From the NCBI GenBank assembly GCA_947525975.1, contig CANNVE010000024.1, forward strand, positions 1 through 38,021: DNA of 38,021 nucleotides. Reading direction: 5' to 3'. The translations under genes were made by a program, and so were the position numbers. The stretch comes from an uncultured Muribaculaceae bacterium (GTDB lineage: Bacteria > Bacteroidota > Bacteroidia > Bacteroidales > Muribaculaceae). Positions 16,607 through 24,210 of the stretch are shown here, one piece after another. The notes beneath the pieces were generated by a model. That model worked only from the letters and a program-made list of their open reading frames with translations. It was not told where the DNA came from and searched no databases. The number at the start of each line of letters is the position of its first letter. The stretch's first letter is position 1.

Positions 16607-16632
16607 GTAAATGTGAATTTATTTTAATAATG

Positions 16633-16640
16633 CAAAGTTA
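16633..16640 (-). promoter_or_regulatory. Bacteroidetes -7 box for the secreted coiled-coil gene
   Basis: The minus-strand sequence TAACTTTG matches the Bacteroidetes -7 consensus TAnnTTTG. It lies 26 bases before the start codon at 16606. No good -33 TTTG is found at the usual spacing. Confidence 0.5.
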
Positions 16641-16712
16641 CAATTTTTATTGTTTTTTTGGAACATGAATAATCTTTTTTGCTGTGTTGGATGATGATTC
16701 GTTAAAAATTTG

Positions 16713-16720
16713 TATATTTG
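16713..16720 (+). promoter_or_regulatory. Bacteroidetes -7 box for the small membrane gene pair
   Basis: TATATTTG fits the TAnnTTTG -7 consensus and sits 32 bases before the ATG at 16753. A TTG at 16687-16689 is slightly too far upstream for an ideal -33 element. Confidence 0.5.
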
Positions 16721-16752
16721 CTGATGTTTAATGTGTATGTTTTTTTTGGGAT

Positions 16753-16944
16753 ATGAGGAAATTTGTTGTTTTCGTCGGGCAGGTTTTGGTGACGACTGTT
16801 GTGTATGCAGCGCTTATGTATTTGTGGGGGCTGTTTGACGATGGGGTGAGGGAGTTTGATTGGGGCTTGCTTGTGCAAGGGTTGGTGTTCTCGATCATTT
16901 ATGTGCTTTTTTCAAATTGGTGGAATAAAAGGAGGAGCAGATGA
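16753..16944 (+). CDS. small membrane protein, two predicted TM helices
   Basis: The 63-residue product has two hydrophobic stretches, about residues 4-27 (FVVFVGQVLVTTVVYAALMY) and 38-55 (LLVQGLVFSIIYVLFS), and a basic C-terminus NKRRSR. I do not recognise a family. The stop codon overlaps the start of the next gene in ATGA, so translation of the two is probably coupled and they may form a pair in the inner membrane. A TATATTTG promoter box lies upstream. Confidence 0.7.
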   Translation: MRKFVVFVGQVLVTTVVYAALMYLWGLFDDGVREFDWGLLVQGLVFSIIYVLFSNWWNKRRSR

Positions 16945-17228
16945 GAGGGAACAATTATTTCAGGGAGCGCGATGGCATCAATGCGTGGTTCAAGCTTCCC
17001 AAATTCAGGGTGTGGAAATATCTTGCGATCGGGGTTGGCATAGCAATCATCATTTTGATGTTGTCGACAATCGTGTTTAAGGACAGCTTGACGTTGCGTG
17101 CCGTCTTGATTATGCGAGGATGCGCCGGGGTGTTGGGGCTTGTGTTTGTCGTGCTTGCCGCCATATACTATTATTTAGTGTATAATGATTACGTTAAGCA
17201 CCGCTTCGGACAGAGGAAAAATAAGTAA
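16941..17228 (+). CDS. small membrane protein, two predicted TM helices
   Basis: The 95-residue product begins inside the stop codon of the preceding gene (ATGA overlap). A polar N-terminus of about 28 residues is followed by hydrophobic segments at about 29-47 (LAIGVGIAIIILMLSTIVF) and 61-80 (GVLGLVFVVLAAIYYYLVY), and a basic tail ending QRKNK. The family is not recognised. The coupling and shared topology suggest that it works with the gene upstream; function is unknown. A hairpin follows directly at its stop codon. Confidence 0.7.
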   Translation: MRGNNYFRERDGINAWFKLPKFRVWKYLAIGVGIAIIILMLSTIVFKDSLTLRAVLIMRGCAGVLGLVFVVLAAIYYYLVYNDYVKHRFGQRKNK

Positions 17229-17254
17229 GAGCCTTTCCTTGCGGAAAAGCTCTT
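17227..17254 (+). terminator. terminator-like hairpin after the membrane gene pair
   Basis: AAGAGC at 17227-17232 pairs with GCTCTT at 17249-17254, and TTTCC pairs with GGAAA inside, around a TTGC loop. The stem begins within the stop codon. No long T-run follows. Confidence 0.5.
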
Positions 17255-17285
17255 GATGTGTGTGCCGAGAAGTCGGTGTGGTGAT

Positions 17286-17792
17286 TCATTTGTTGTCTTG
17301 GAATGATATGGACGGGCCGTCGATTGTGAGCCTGGCTTGCTGCATGGCCTGCACGGTGTTGTTGTCGGTGATGCCGTATGCAACGTTGACGCTTCCTTTA
17401 TAGCCGCTGCAAAGCACCACAAGGAGCTCGTTCTTGTTGTCGGCTAATTGATTTGCGTATATGAACAGGGCTACGAGGTGGTTGTTTGCGCCGTTGACCA
17501 TGTATTGCAGACCCACTTTGTCGAGGATTCGGTAGATGCCATTGCCGGTCTGCTCAATTTGCTCGCGGTCGAGGCCTGTGGCGTAGAGGAGTTGCGCGTT
17601 GTTAAGGCGGTCATTGTTTATTATGTCCCAAGAACTGGCCTCGACCTCGACGTTAACGTCGGGAAGCTGTGAGATCTCGGTGAATGCCTGCTTGAGCGAT
17701 GTTGTCTCGGTGGCGGTCTTTGACTGCGATTGAGCGTAGGATGCGGCTATGGCGAGGATAGCCAACATCACTGAAACTAATGTCTTCTTCAT
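17286..17792 (-). CDS. secreted protein of unknown function
   Basis: The 168-residue product has a signal peptide at residues 1-20 (MKKTLVSVMLAILAIAASYA) with a probable cut before QSQS. No lipobox cysteine is seen, so it is likely soluble in the periplasm. The mature part has a repeated strand pattern ending in NELLVVLCSGYKGSVNVAYG. This faintly recalls the small Bacteroidales DUF4252 secreted proteins, but I cannot assign it. It is convergent with the membrane gene pair and has the host-like composition of its downstream neighbours. Confidence 0.75.
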   Translation of the reverse strand: MKKTLVSVMLAILAIAASYAQSQSKTATETTSLKQAFTEISQLPDVNVEVEASSWDIINNDRLNNAQLLYATGLDREQIEQTGNGIYRILDKVGLQYMVNGANNHLVALFIYANQLADNKNELLVVLCSGYKGSVNVAYGITDNNTVQAMQQARLTIDGPSISFQDNK

Positions 17793-17862
17793 AATAAATA
17801 GGTTTTATTATGAAACGTTGTGGGTGACAAATAGTTCGTTGTGCGTCAGATATTTGATGATT

Positions 17863-18828
17863 TTATTTCATGCCGTAGGTGTAGCTGATGTTATTTTCGG
17901 CGTAAGGTCCCGAGATGAACGCGTATGAGAACAGCTTGGGGCTTTTAAAGAAGCTGATGGTGCGTTTGTTGACAGCGGAGATGTGCGCTTTTTCGAGAAT
18001 GCCTTTGTGCCGGCGATAGCGAGTGGGCAATGACAGGCTCATGCCCGATATCTTCTCCATGACAGAAATGTATGATGAGATTTTTGGCAACAGCGTCCCG
18101 TCGATGGCTGTGATGTTTTCAAATGCTCCGTCGGGTTTGTCGCATTTAAGGCATTTAGTGAAGAATTGGTTGGTGGTTTGTCTTATCTCGGCCGACTGCT
18201 CGGGCGGAATTGAGCGTATATATCCTATCATTTCCCCGATCAAGGCCGATTGGTTTGATTTTTCAAAAAGCCACTGCCACCACTCGTTGGCATTATCGCG
18301 ATATTTGACCAATGTGGTGTGAAGGGCGTCGTCGGCGCGCAGCAGTACGTGCCCAAATTCAAGCCCGGAGCATTGATGTCCGTTCATTGTGAAGTCAAAC
18401 GATGCGCCCAGAGGCGGCAAATCAACATCGATTCCTTCTCTCGCCATCAGGGCTATTATGTAGTGCGCTGTGCCGAAAGGGTATTTGTGGCTGTAATCAT
18501 CGAGCAGAGTGCGGTCAGTGCGTTCAAGATTGGGGTTTATTTTAGTCCCAAAACGCGAAATCCATGTGTTGTGGTCATTGTTTATCCCGATCACATGCTG
18601 GTCGATGCAAACGACTTTAGGGTCGGAAACGAACATGTCGATGTAAACAGGTGATAAAACAGTAAAGGAGTCGGGCAGCGACGCGTCGAGCCATATTGAT
18701 TCCTTGCTGTTGCTGAATCCGGCTATCTTGCAATCGAAGTGCTTTTGCAGCAGCATGCCGCACAGAAATCCGTCGAGGTCTGTGTTTATGACGATGTATG
18801 GATTGGCGGAGAATAGTTCTTTAAGCAT
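17863..18828 (-). CDS. DHH-phosphoesterase-like protein
   Basis: The 321-residue product is cytoplasmic in appearance. Its N-terminal half carries motifs of the DHH superfamily, which cleaves phosphodiester bonds in nucleic acids or dinucleotides using metal ions. TDLDG at residues 16-20 fits the D-x-D-G motif, YIDMF (D64) fits the second aspartate motif, and IDQH at 75-78 stands where most members have DHH. Residues after about 150 do not match a family I recognise and lack an obvious DHHA1 motif. The middle histidine of DHH is replaced by Gln here, so activity may be altered. It could be a specialised nuclease-like or regulatory member. It is divergent from the flavin-reductase gene. Confidence 0.6.
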   Translation of the reverse strand: MLKELFSANPYIVINTDLDGFLCGMLLQKHFDCKIAGFSNSKESIWLDASLPDSFTVLSPVYIDMFVSDPKVVCIDQHVIGINNDHNTWISRFGTKINPNLERTDRTLLDDYSHKYPFGTAHYIIALMAREGIDVDLPPLGASFDFTMNGHQCSGLEFGHVLLRADDALHTTLVKYRDNANEWWQWLFEKSNQSALIGEMIGYIRSIPPEQSAEIRQTTNQFFTKCLKCDKPDGAFENITAIDGTLLPKISSYISVMEKISGMSLSLPTRYRRHKGILEKAHISAVNKRTISFFKSPKLFSYAFISGPYAENNISYTYGMK

Positions 18829-18853
18829 GGCATAAGGTTTTGGCGAGTTGCGG

Positions 18854-18861
18854 CAAATGTA
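18854..18861 (-). promoter_or_regulatory. Bacteroidetes -7 box for the DHH-like gene
   Basis: The minus strand reads TACATTTG, matching TAnnTTTG, 25 bases before the start codon at 18828. Confidence 0.5.
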
Positions 18862-18926
18862 GTCATAAAAAATGATAAATCAGTAATATTTCAGACAAAA
18901 GTGTAATCCTTCTCATGGCTTTTTCG

Positions 18927-18934
18927 TAATTTTG
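18927..18934 (+). promoter_or_regulatory. Bacteroidetes -7 box for the flavin-reductase-like gene
   Basis: TAATTTTG matches TAnnTTTG and lies 24 bases before the ATG at 18959. A -33 TTTG is not clear. Confidence 0.55.
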
Positions 18935-18958
18935 TGAAATTATTAAACAACAGGAAAA

Positions 18959-19525
18959 ATGAAAGAGACGATTAAAAGCAAAATCGTGATGGCGCCGCTG
19001 CCGGTGCTCATCATCGGCACATACGATGCCGCCGGCATCCCTGATGCGATGAATGCCGCCTGGGGCACTCAGATCGGATACGAAGAACTTACCCTACTTC
19101 TTGATTCCGGCCACAAGACTACGGCCAATATTCGCGAGAAGGGACAATTCACCGTGGCTATCGGCACCGTTGACACCCTTGTGATGTGCGATTATTTCGG
19201 CATAGTTTCCGGAAACAAAGTGGCCGATAAGATAGCGCAGGCAGGTGCCACCGCAGTGAAAAGCGGGCGCGTCGACGCACCGGTCATCGAGCAGTTCCCG
19301 CTGACCATGGAGTGCGAGGTGATCAAGATTGACGACTACAAGGGGGATGCTCGGATCACAGCCAAGGTGGTGGGCGTGCTCGCCGACCCCGAGATACTCA
19401 ATGAGCATGGCAAAGTCGATTACTCGAAGCTTCGTCCGATTTCATTTGATTCGGAGACCAATACCTATCGTGAGATAGGCGCTGTGGTGGGTCGGGCATT
19501 CCATGACGGCACTGCCTTGAAATGA
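18959..19525 (+). CDS. flavin reductase-like (flavoredoxin family) protein
   Basis: The 188-residue protein matches the flavin reductase-like FMN-binding fold. The N-terminal block PLPVLIIGTYDAAGIPDAMN leads to AAWGTQIG and then HKTTANIREKGQFTVAI, the family's usual order of strand, flavin-contact loop and TxxNI helix. Members bind FMN and either reduce flavins with NAD(P)H or act as flavoredoxins; the true partner here is unknown. The length is usual for the family. It is probably a single-gene transcript, with a -7 box before it and a strong bidirectional terminator after it. Confidence 0.88.
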   Translation: MKETIKSKIVMAPLPVLIIGTYDAAGIPDAMNAAWGTQIGYEELTLLLDSGHKTTANIREKGQFTVAIGTVDTLVMCDYFGIVSGNKVADKIAQAGATAVKSGRVDAPVIEQFPLTMECEVIKIDDYKGDARITAKVVGVLADPEILNEHGKVDYSKLRPISFDSETNTYREIGAVVGRAFHDGTALK

Positions 19526-19540
19526 AACTAAAGCAAAAGG

Positions 19541-19581
19541 GTGGGGGTGCGTTCTCCGGAGAGACGCACCCCCACTCTTTT
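19541..19581. terminator. strong bidirectional terminator between convergent genes
   Basis: GTGGGGGTGCG pairs perfectly with CGCACCCCCAC, with an inner TCTCCGGAGA palindrome. The stem is flanked by AAAAG on the left and CTTTT on the right, so it can end transcripts from both the flavin-reductase-like gene (+) and the PepSY-like gene (-). Confidence 0.85.
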
Positions 19582-19602
19582 CGCAGCGTTTTTATCTATT
19601 TC

Positions 19603-20055
19603 TCAATCGTCGTTGAGTTTAGTTTTGGTCAGATGTCCGAGGTGGTTGTAGTGAAGTTCCACGCCGTCAGACAGCTCTATTTCAAATCCTGATGCTTTTT
19701 TCTCCACTTTCACGATTTTGGTGTCAGGGTAGTTTTTCTTCACGTGGTTTCTGATGTTTTTCTTTATCAGTCCTTCGGGCACCTCACGGTTTTTGCAGTC
19801 GACTGATGTCCATTTTCCTTTGTTGTTGAATTCGATGGTGGTGCCGTTTACGAGCCTCACGTCGTAGTCAGTCTTCTTTAGCAGATGTTTGTCTACCTTT
19901 ATCATGCCCACCTTTGCCTTGGGGAAATATTCCTTGAGCATCTGCTGCGCCTCTTCCGGCAGGTCTGATCGGTCGATCGTGTATTTGTCGAGGAATGCGT
20001 GGGCCGAGCAGATTGAAACTATTGTCAGAAATAACGAAATAAATAACTTCTTCAT
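19603..20055 (-). CDS. PepSY-like (BLIP-fold) periplasmic protein
   Basis: The product is 150 residues from the ATG at 20055. This start is preferred over one 13 codons upstream because it begins directly with a signal peptide (KKLFISLFLTIVSICSAHA). The mature part has two similar strand-helix units. The first is DLPEEAQQMLKEYFPKAKV and the second is VPEGLIKKNIRNHVKKNYP, each followed by basic strands. This is the pattern of the Bacteroidales PepSY-like/BLIP-fold family (DUF2874). Members are exported and their role is unknown; inhibitor or folding functions have been suggested for the fold. The downstream end faces the flavin-reductase-like gene across a shared terminator. Confidence 0.8.
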   Translation of the reverse strand: MKKLFISLFLTIVSICSAHAFLDKYTIDRSDLPEEAQQMLKEYFPKAKVGMIKVDKHLLKKTDYDVRLVNGTTIEFNNKGKWTSVDCKNREVPEGLIKKNIRNHVKKNYPDTKIVKVEKKASGFEIELSDGVELHYNHLGHLTKTKLNDD

Positions 20056-20168
20056 TTTTAGTGTTTTTTTATGTTTATGTTTTGGTGTAAACATTCAATG
20101 GAGGGGATTGGTTCGCTCTTTTTGCATTAAAAACCCATTGGAAAGACAGATAATTCGACTTTATTTCG

Positions 20169-20176
20169 TATTTTTG
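20169..20176 (+). promoter_or_regulatory. Bacteroidetes -7 box for the GH127 gene
   Basis: TATTTTTG matches TAnnTTTG and lies 20 bases before the ATG at 20197. No -33 element at the usual spacing is seen. Confidence 0.5.
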
Positions 20177-20196
20177 TGAAATAAACTACCATTATC

Positions 20197-22197
20197 ATGA
20201 AAAAAACAATTGTATCTGTATTATTCGGAGCCGGGGCTATGCTCGCTTTTGCATCAGACCATGGCTATCCAATTGACCCCGTGCCTTTTACGGCTGTGCA
20301 CGTCGATGGCGGATTTTGGGGACAAAGGCTCGACGCGAGCCGCAAGGTGACGGTGCCCCTTGCTTTCAGCAAATGCGAGGAGAGCGGGCGATATGACAAT
20401 TTCATAAAGGCCGCAAATCCGTCGGAGGACTACAAAGTGACCGGCTTTTCGTTTGACGACACCGATGTCTACAAGACTATCGAAGGCGCGAGCTATCTGA
20501 TGCAGACATATCCCGACGAGGCGATGAAGCGCTATATCGACAGCGTGCTCGTGATCGTTGCCGCCGCTCAGGAGCCTGACGGATATCTCTACACCGCCCG
20601 CACCATGAATCCGGCACATCCGCATGACTGGGCAGGCTCAAAAAGATGGGAGGCCGTGGAGGTGCTCAGCCACGAATTCTACAATCTCGGCCACATGGTG
20701 GAGGGCGCGATAGCCCACTATCAGGCCACCGGGCAGCGCAACTTCCTCGACATCGCCATACGATATGCCGACTGCGTCTGCGATGCCATCGGTGATGGCG
20801 ACGGCCAGGTGGTGAGGGTGCCGGGGCATCAGATAGCCGAGATGGCTCTCGCCAAGCTTTATCTGGTCACCGGAGACAAGAAATATCTCGACCAGGCCAA
20901 ATTTTTCCTCGACAAGCGCGGTCATACATCGCGCACCGATGCCTACAGCCAGGCTCACAAGCCGGTGGTGGAGCAGGACGAGGCAGTGGGCCACGCCGTG
21001 AGGGCCGCATACATGTATGCCGGCATGGCCGATGTGGCAGCGCTCACGGGCGACACCGCTTATGTGGCTGCCATCGACCGCATCTGGGACAATATCGTGG
21101 GGAAGAAGCTCTACATCACTGGTGGCATTGGAGCCACTTCGCACGGCGAGGCTTTCGGCCGGAATTATGAGTTGCCCAACATGACGGCCTACTGCGAGAC
21201 CTGTGCCGCCATCGGCAACGTATACGTCAACCACAGGCTCTTCCTGCTGCACGGACAATCGAAATACTACGATGTGCTTGAGCGCACTCTCTACAACGGC
21301 CTGATAGCCGGCGTGTCGCTCGACGGCGGATCATTCTTCTATCCAAATCCTCTGCAAAGCACCGGCCAGCATCAGCGTCAGCCATGGTTCGGATGCGCTT
21401 GCTGCCCGTCAAACATCAGCCGTTTCATACCCTCGCTTCCGGGATATGTCTATGCGGTGAAGGACCGCGACGTATACGTCAATCTTTTCATGGCCAACAA
21501 GGCCGACCTGTCTGTAGGCGGGAAGAAGCTCACCCTCAGCCAGGCCACTGCTTATCCGTGGAACGGCGACATCGCTCTCACTGTCGACAAGAATTCAGCG
21601 GGCAAATTCGCCCTCAAGCTCAGGATTCCGGGCTGGCTCCAGAATCAGGCTGTGCCTTCAGACCTCTACTCTTACGATGACGGCAAGTCGCTGTCATACG
21701 ACATCACTGTCAATGGCGAGAAGGCCGACGGCAGCATCGGCGCTGACGGATACTACACCATCGACCGCAAGTGGAAGAAGGGTGACTGCGTGCGTGTGCA
21801 TTTCGATATGTCGCCGCGCGTGGTCCGCGCCAATGATCTTGTAGAGGCCAACCGCGGCATGGTGGCCGTGGAGCGCGGTCCGCTGGTGTATTGCGCCGAA
21901 TGGCCCGACAATGACTTTGACCTTTCAAGCTATGTGATAAGCCAGAAGCCCGAATTCGCCACAGTCGAGCGCCCCGACCTGCTTTATGGCCTCACGCAGA
22001 TCACCACCGACGCGCAGGCCATCGGACGCGCCGCTGACGGAAAACTCGCCTTCAAGGATGTCACTCTCACCCTCATACCATATTATGCCTGGGCCCACCG
22101 TGGCAATGGCAATATGAGCGTGTGGCTGCCGCAGGTGCTCCACCCGTCATCTCCTCTCAACTCAAAGGCCACGCAGCACAATGAGTTTTTTGATTGA
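20197..22197 (+). CDS. GH127 family beta-L-arabinofuranosidase-like glycosidase
   Basis: The 666-residue product has a signal peptide (residues 1-19, ending MLAFAS) and the (alpha/alpha)6-barrel sequence of glycoside hydrolase family 127 (formerly DUF1680). Key residues of the characterised Bifidobacterium enzyme HypBA1 are present. Glu318 in GEAFG fits the acid/base. Glu334 and Cys336 in YCETC plus Cys402 and Cys403 in CACCPSN fit the zinc site, which includes the cysteine nucleophile. Family members remove L-arabinofuranose from plant glycans or glycoproteins. The exact linkage here is inferred. No SusC/D pair or other glycan gene lies next to it, so it is an isolated gene rather than part of a visible utilisation locus. 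A strong terminator follows. Confidence 0.93.
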   Translation: MKKTIVSVLFGAGAMLAFASDHGYPIDPVPFTAVHVDGGFWGQRLDASRKVTVPLAFSKCEESGRYDNFIKAANPSEDYKVTGFSFDDTDVYKTIEGASYLMQTYPDEAMKRYIDSVLVIVAAAQEPDGYLYTARTMNPAHPHDWAGSKRWEAVEVLSHEFYNLGHMVEGAIAHYQATGQRNFLDIAIRYADCVCDAIGDGDGQVVRVPGHQIAEMALAKLYLVTGDKKYLDQAKFFLDKRGHTSRTDAYSQAHKPVVEQDEAVGHAVRAAYMYAGMADVAALTGDTAYVAAIDRIWDNIVGKKLYITGGIGATSHGEAFGRNYELPNMTAYCETCAAIGNVYVNHRLFLLHGQSKYYDVLERTLYNGLIAGVSLDGGSFFYPNPLQSTGQHQRQPWFGCACCPSNISRFIPSLPGYVYAVKDRDVYVNLFMANKADLSVGGKKLTLSQATAYPWNGDIALTVDKNSAGKFALKLRIPGWLQNQAVPSDLYSYDDGKSLSYDITVNGEKADGSIGADGYYTIDRKWKKGDCVRVHFDMSPRVVRANDLVEANRGMVAVERGPLVYCAEWPDNDFDLSSYVISQKPEFATVERPDLLYGLTQITTDAQAIGRAADGKLAFKDVTLTLIPYYAWAHRGNGNMSVWLPQVLHPSSPLNSKATQHNEFFD

Positions 22198-22221
22198 CCC
22201 TTCGGCAAGAAGATAAAAGCG

Positions 22222-22257
22222 AGGGCCGCAACTCCGAAAAGTTGCGGCCCTTGTTTA
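22222..22257. terminator. strong terminator between GH127 and efp
   Basis: AGGGCCGCAACT at 22222-22233 pairs perfectly with AGTTGCGGCCCT at 22240-22251 around a CCGAAA loop, followed by TGTTT. It lies between two convergent genes and can serve the plus-strand gene best. Confidence 0.85.
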
Positions 22258-22276
22258 TGGGATGATTCGCTTGGGA

Positions 22277-22843
22277 TCAAGCCTTCACGCGGCTGATGTA
22301 GCTGCCGTCGCGAGTGTCAACCTCGATGAAGTCGCCGGTGTTGACGAAGAGGGGCACGCGCACCTCAGTGCCGGTCTCGAGAGTAGCGGGCTTGAGGGTG
22401 TTGGTGGCGGTGTCGCCTTTGATGCCGGGCTCGGTGTAGGTTACCTCGAGCACGACCTTCATGGGCATTTCAGCGTAGAGGACAGTTTCGGTTGAAGCGT
22501 CGGTGACAACCTCGACAACGTCGCCTTCCTTCATGAAGTCGCTGCCGGTCACGAGAGCCTTTGCGATGGGTATCTGCTCGAAGGTCTCCTGATTCATGAA
22601 AATGTCGTCATTGCCCTCTGTGTAGAGGAACTGGTAGGGGCGGCGCTCCACGCGCACGTCCTCGAGCTTTTCACCGATATTGAAGCGGCGCTCGAGCACG
22701 CGGCCGTCGACCACATCCTTCAGCTTTGTGCGCATGAATGTGTTGCCTTTGCCGGGCTTAACGTGCAGGAACTCTACGCAGAAGTAGAGGCGTCCGTCCA
22801 TGCGGATGCATGTGCCGTTCTTGATGTCTTGGGCGTTAATCAT
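22277..22843 (-). CDS. efp: elongation factor P
   Basis: The 188-residue product is elongation factor P. EF-P binds between the P and E sites of the ribosome and relieves stalling at consecutive prolines. The N-terminal KOW-like domain has the loop VKPGKGNTF with Lys32 at its tip, the residue modified in many bacteria. The middle S1-like domain follows, and the C-terminal domain has the family signature [16 protein letters not shown]. The length is standard. The gene is monocistronic as far as can be seen, convergent with GH127. No EpmA/EpmB-type modification gene is in the window. Confidence 0.97.
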   Translation of the reverse strand: MINAQDIKNGTCIRMDGRLYFCVEFLHVKPGKGNTFMRTKLKDVVDGRVLERRFNIGEKLEDVRVERRPYQFLYTEGNDDIFMNQETFEQIPIAKALVTGSDFMKEGDVVEVVTDASTETVLYAEMPMKVVLEVTYTEPGIKGDTATNTLKPATLETGTEVRVPLFVNTGDFIEVDTRDGSYISRVKA

Positions 22844-22994
22844 ATAATTTTTAATCTATTTGATGTGTATCTAAATTTTCTGCAAAATTCGTAAAAATTT
22901 CTGACATATAAAAATTTTTACATGATTTTTAATAGATATGTGCGGCAAATGGCGGCGTAAAGCCTTATTTCGCAGCCGAAGGCCGGGATTGGCG

Positions 22995-24182
22995 CTACCT
23001 GAGCCTTTTGCGTAGGAAGTGGCTGCGCGTGTAGGCGAAGAAGAAGGCCACGCCAAGACCGTTGACTATCCATCCCCACCAGAAAGCCCAGTGGAAGCCG
23101 CTGTATTGGGAGATGACGCCGCCGAGGAGCACTCCGAGGCCGGTGCCGATGTCCCACGACACGAGCAGGGTGGAATTGGCGGTGCCACGCTGGTCGTTTG
23201 AAGCGAGGTTTATGAACATATTCTGGAATGCCGGATACATGTGTCCGTTGCCAAGGCCTATGATGAGGGCGGCTCCGTAATATCCCCATATGCTGTGGAA
23301 GCAGGCGAAGATGAAATATCCACAGAGCGACACAAGCATGCCTATCGAAGCGTTGTGGGCGATGCGCCCCTTGCGGAGCGAGATGGTGCCGGTGATTCTT
23401 GAAAGCATGAGGCCGATGGCCAGGAGCATGAAGAATAGGCCGGTGCCCCCGGTGATGCCGAGTTCTTCCTTTCCGTATATGGCGATGTAGGTAGAGAGCA
23501 CTCCGTAGGCGAAAGCGAAGCACACCATGCAGAGGCTTTCGCTCCATCCGCGCAGCAGCACAAACCGGTCAAGCGACAGGGCCGGCCTGTCGCCTTTCAG
23601 CGGCTTTGGCTTGAGGTGGAGAGAGCTGTTGATGTACCATCCGGCGCATCCTATCAAAAGCGAGAGGACGAAAAGGAGGTCGAAGCTGTAGTAATATCCG
23701 AATATCGCGAGCGCGATTGTGGGGCCGATGGCTGTGGCTATGTTGTTGCTGAGGCCGTAGAAGCCGATTCCTTCGGTGCGCCTGCTTGAGGGGAGCACGT
23801 CGATGGCCACCGTGCTGTTGCTGACGGTGGTGGCGCCGAACGGAAATCCATGCAAAGTGCGCACAATGGTGAATGCTATCAGCGAGCCGGCAATGATGTA
23901 TCCGCCAAACATCAGGGCGAATATGCCGTAGGACACGAGCAGCACGGTCTTGCGCGGAAAGTTGTCGACGATGTATCCGCTGAAAGGGCGTATGATCAGG
24001 GTGGTAAGCGTGTATCCGGCCAATACCATTCCGATGTCGGCCTTGTCGGCTCCGAATCTCTCGCTCAGATAGAGCGGGAAAAGCGGCGTCAGAAGCATAA
24101 ACGACAGATAGAGCATGAAATTGGCTGACCATGCTTTCACATAGTTGCGGTTCCAGACCCTCTCCTTTCTTAGCTCCTCCAT
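22995..24182 (-). CDS. MFS transporter (12 TM)
   Basis: The 395-residue product has about 12 hydrophobic segments and fits the major facilitator superfamily. The MFS loop between TM2 and TM3 is visible as FSGYIVDNFPRKTVL, near residues 67-81. Residues about 88-200 hold the second set of helices with a SNSTVAIDVLPSSRRTEG loop. The substrate cannot be told; it looks like the drug/sugar efflux type rather than a known sugar porter. It lies 28 bases after the metallophosphoesterase gene on the same strand, so the two may be co-transcribed. Confidence 0.9.
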   Translation of the reverse strand: MEELRKERVWNRNYVKAWSANFMLYLSFMLLTPLFPLYLSERFGADKADIGMVLAGYTLTTLIIRPFSGYIVDNFPRKTVLLVSYGIFALMFGGYIIAGSLIAFTIVRTLHGFPFGATTVSNSTVAIDVLPSSRRTEGIGFYGLSNNIATAIGPTIALAIFGYYYSFDLLFVLSLLIGCAGWYINSSLHLKPKPLKGDRPALSLDRFVLLRGWSESLCMVCFAFAYGVLSTYIAIYGKEELGITGGTGLFFMLLAIGLMLSRITGTISLRKGRIAHNASIGMLVSLCGYFIFACFHSIWGYYGAALIIGLGNGHMYPAFQNMFINLASNDQRGTANSTLLVSWDIGTGLGVLLGGVISQYSGFHWAFWWGWIVNGLGVAFFFAYTRSHFLRKRLR

Positions 24183-24210
24183 ATTGTCAATGCCATATTC
24201 GCCACCAAAA

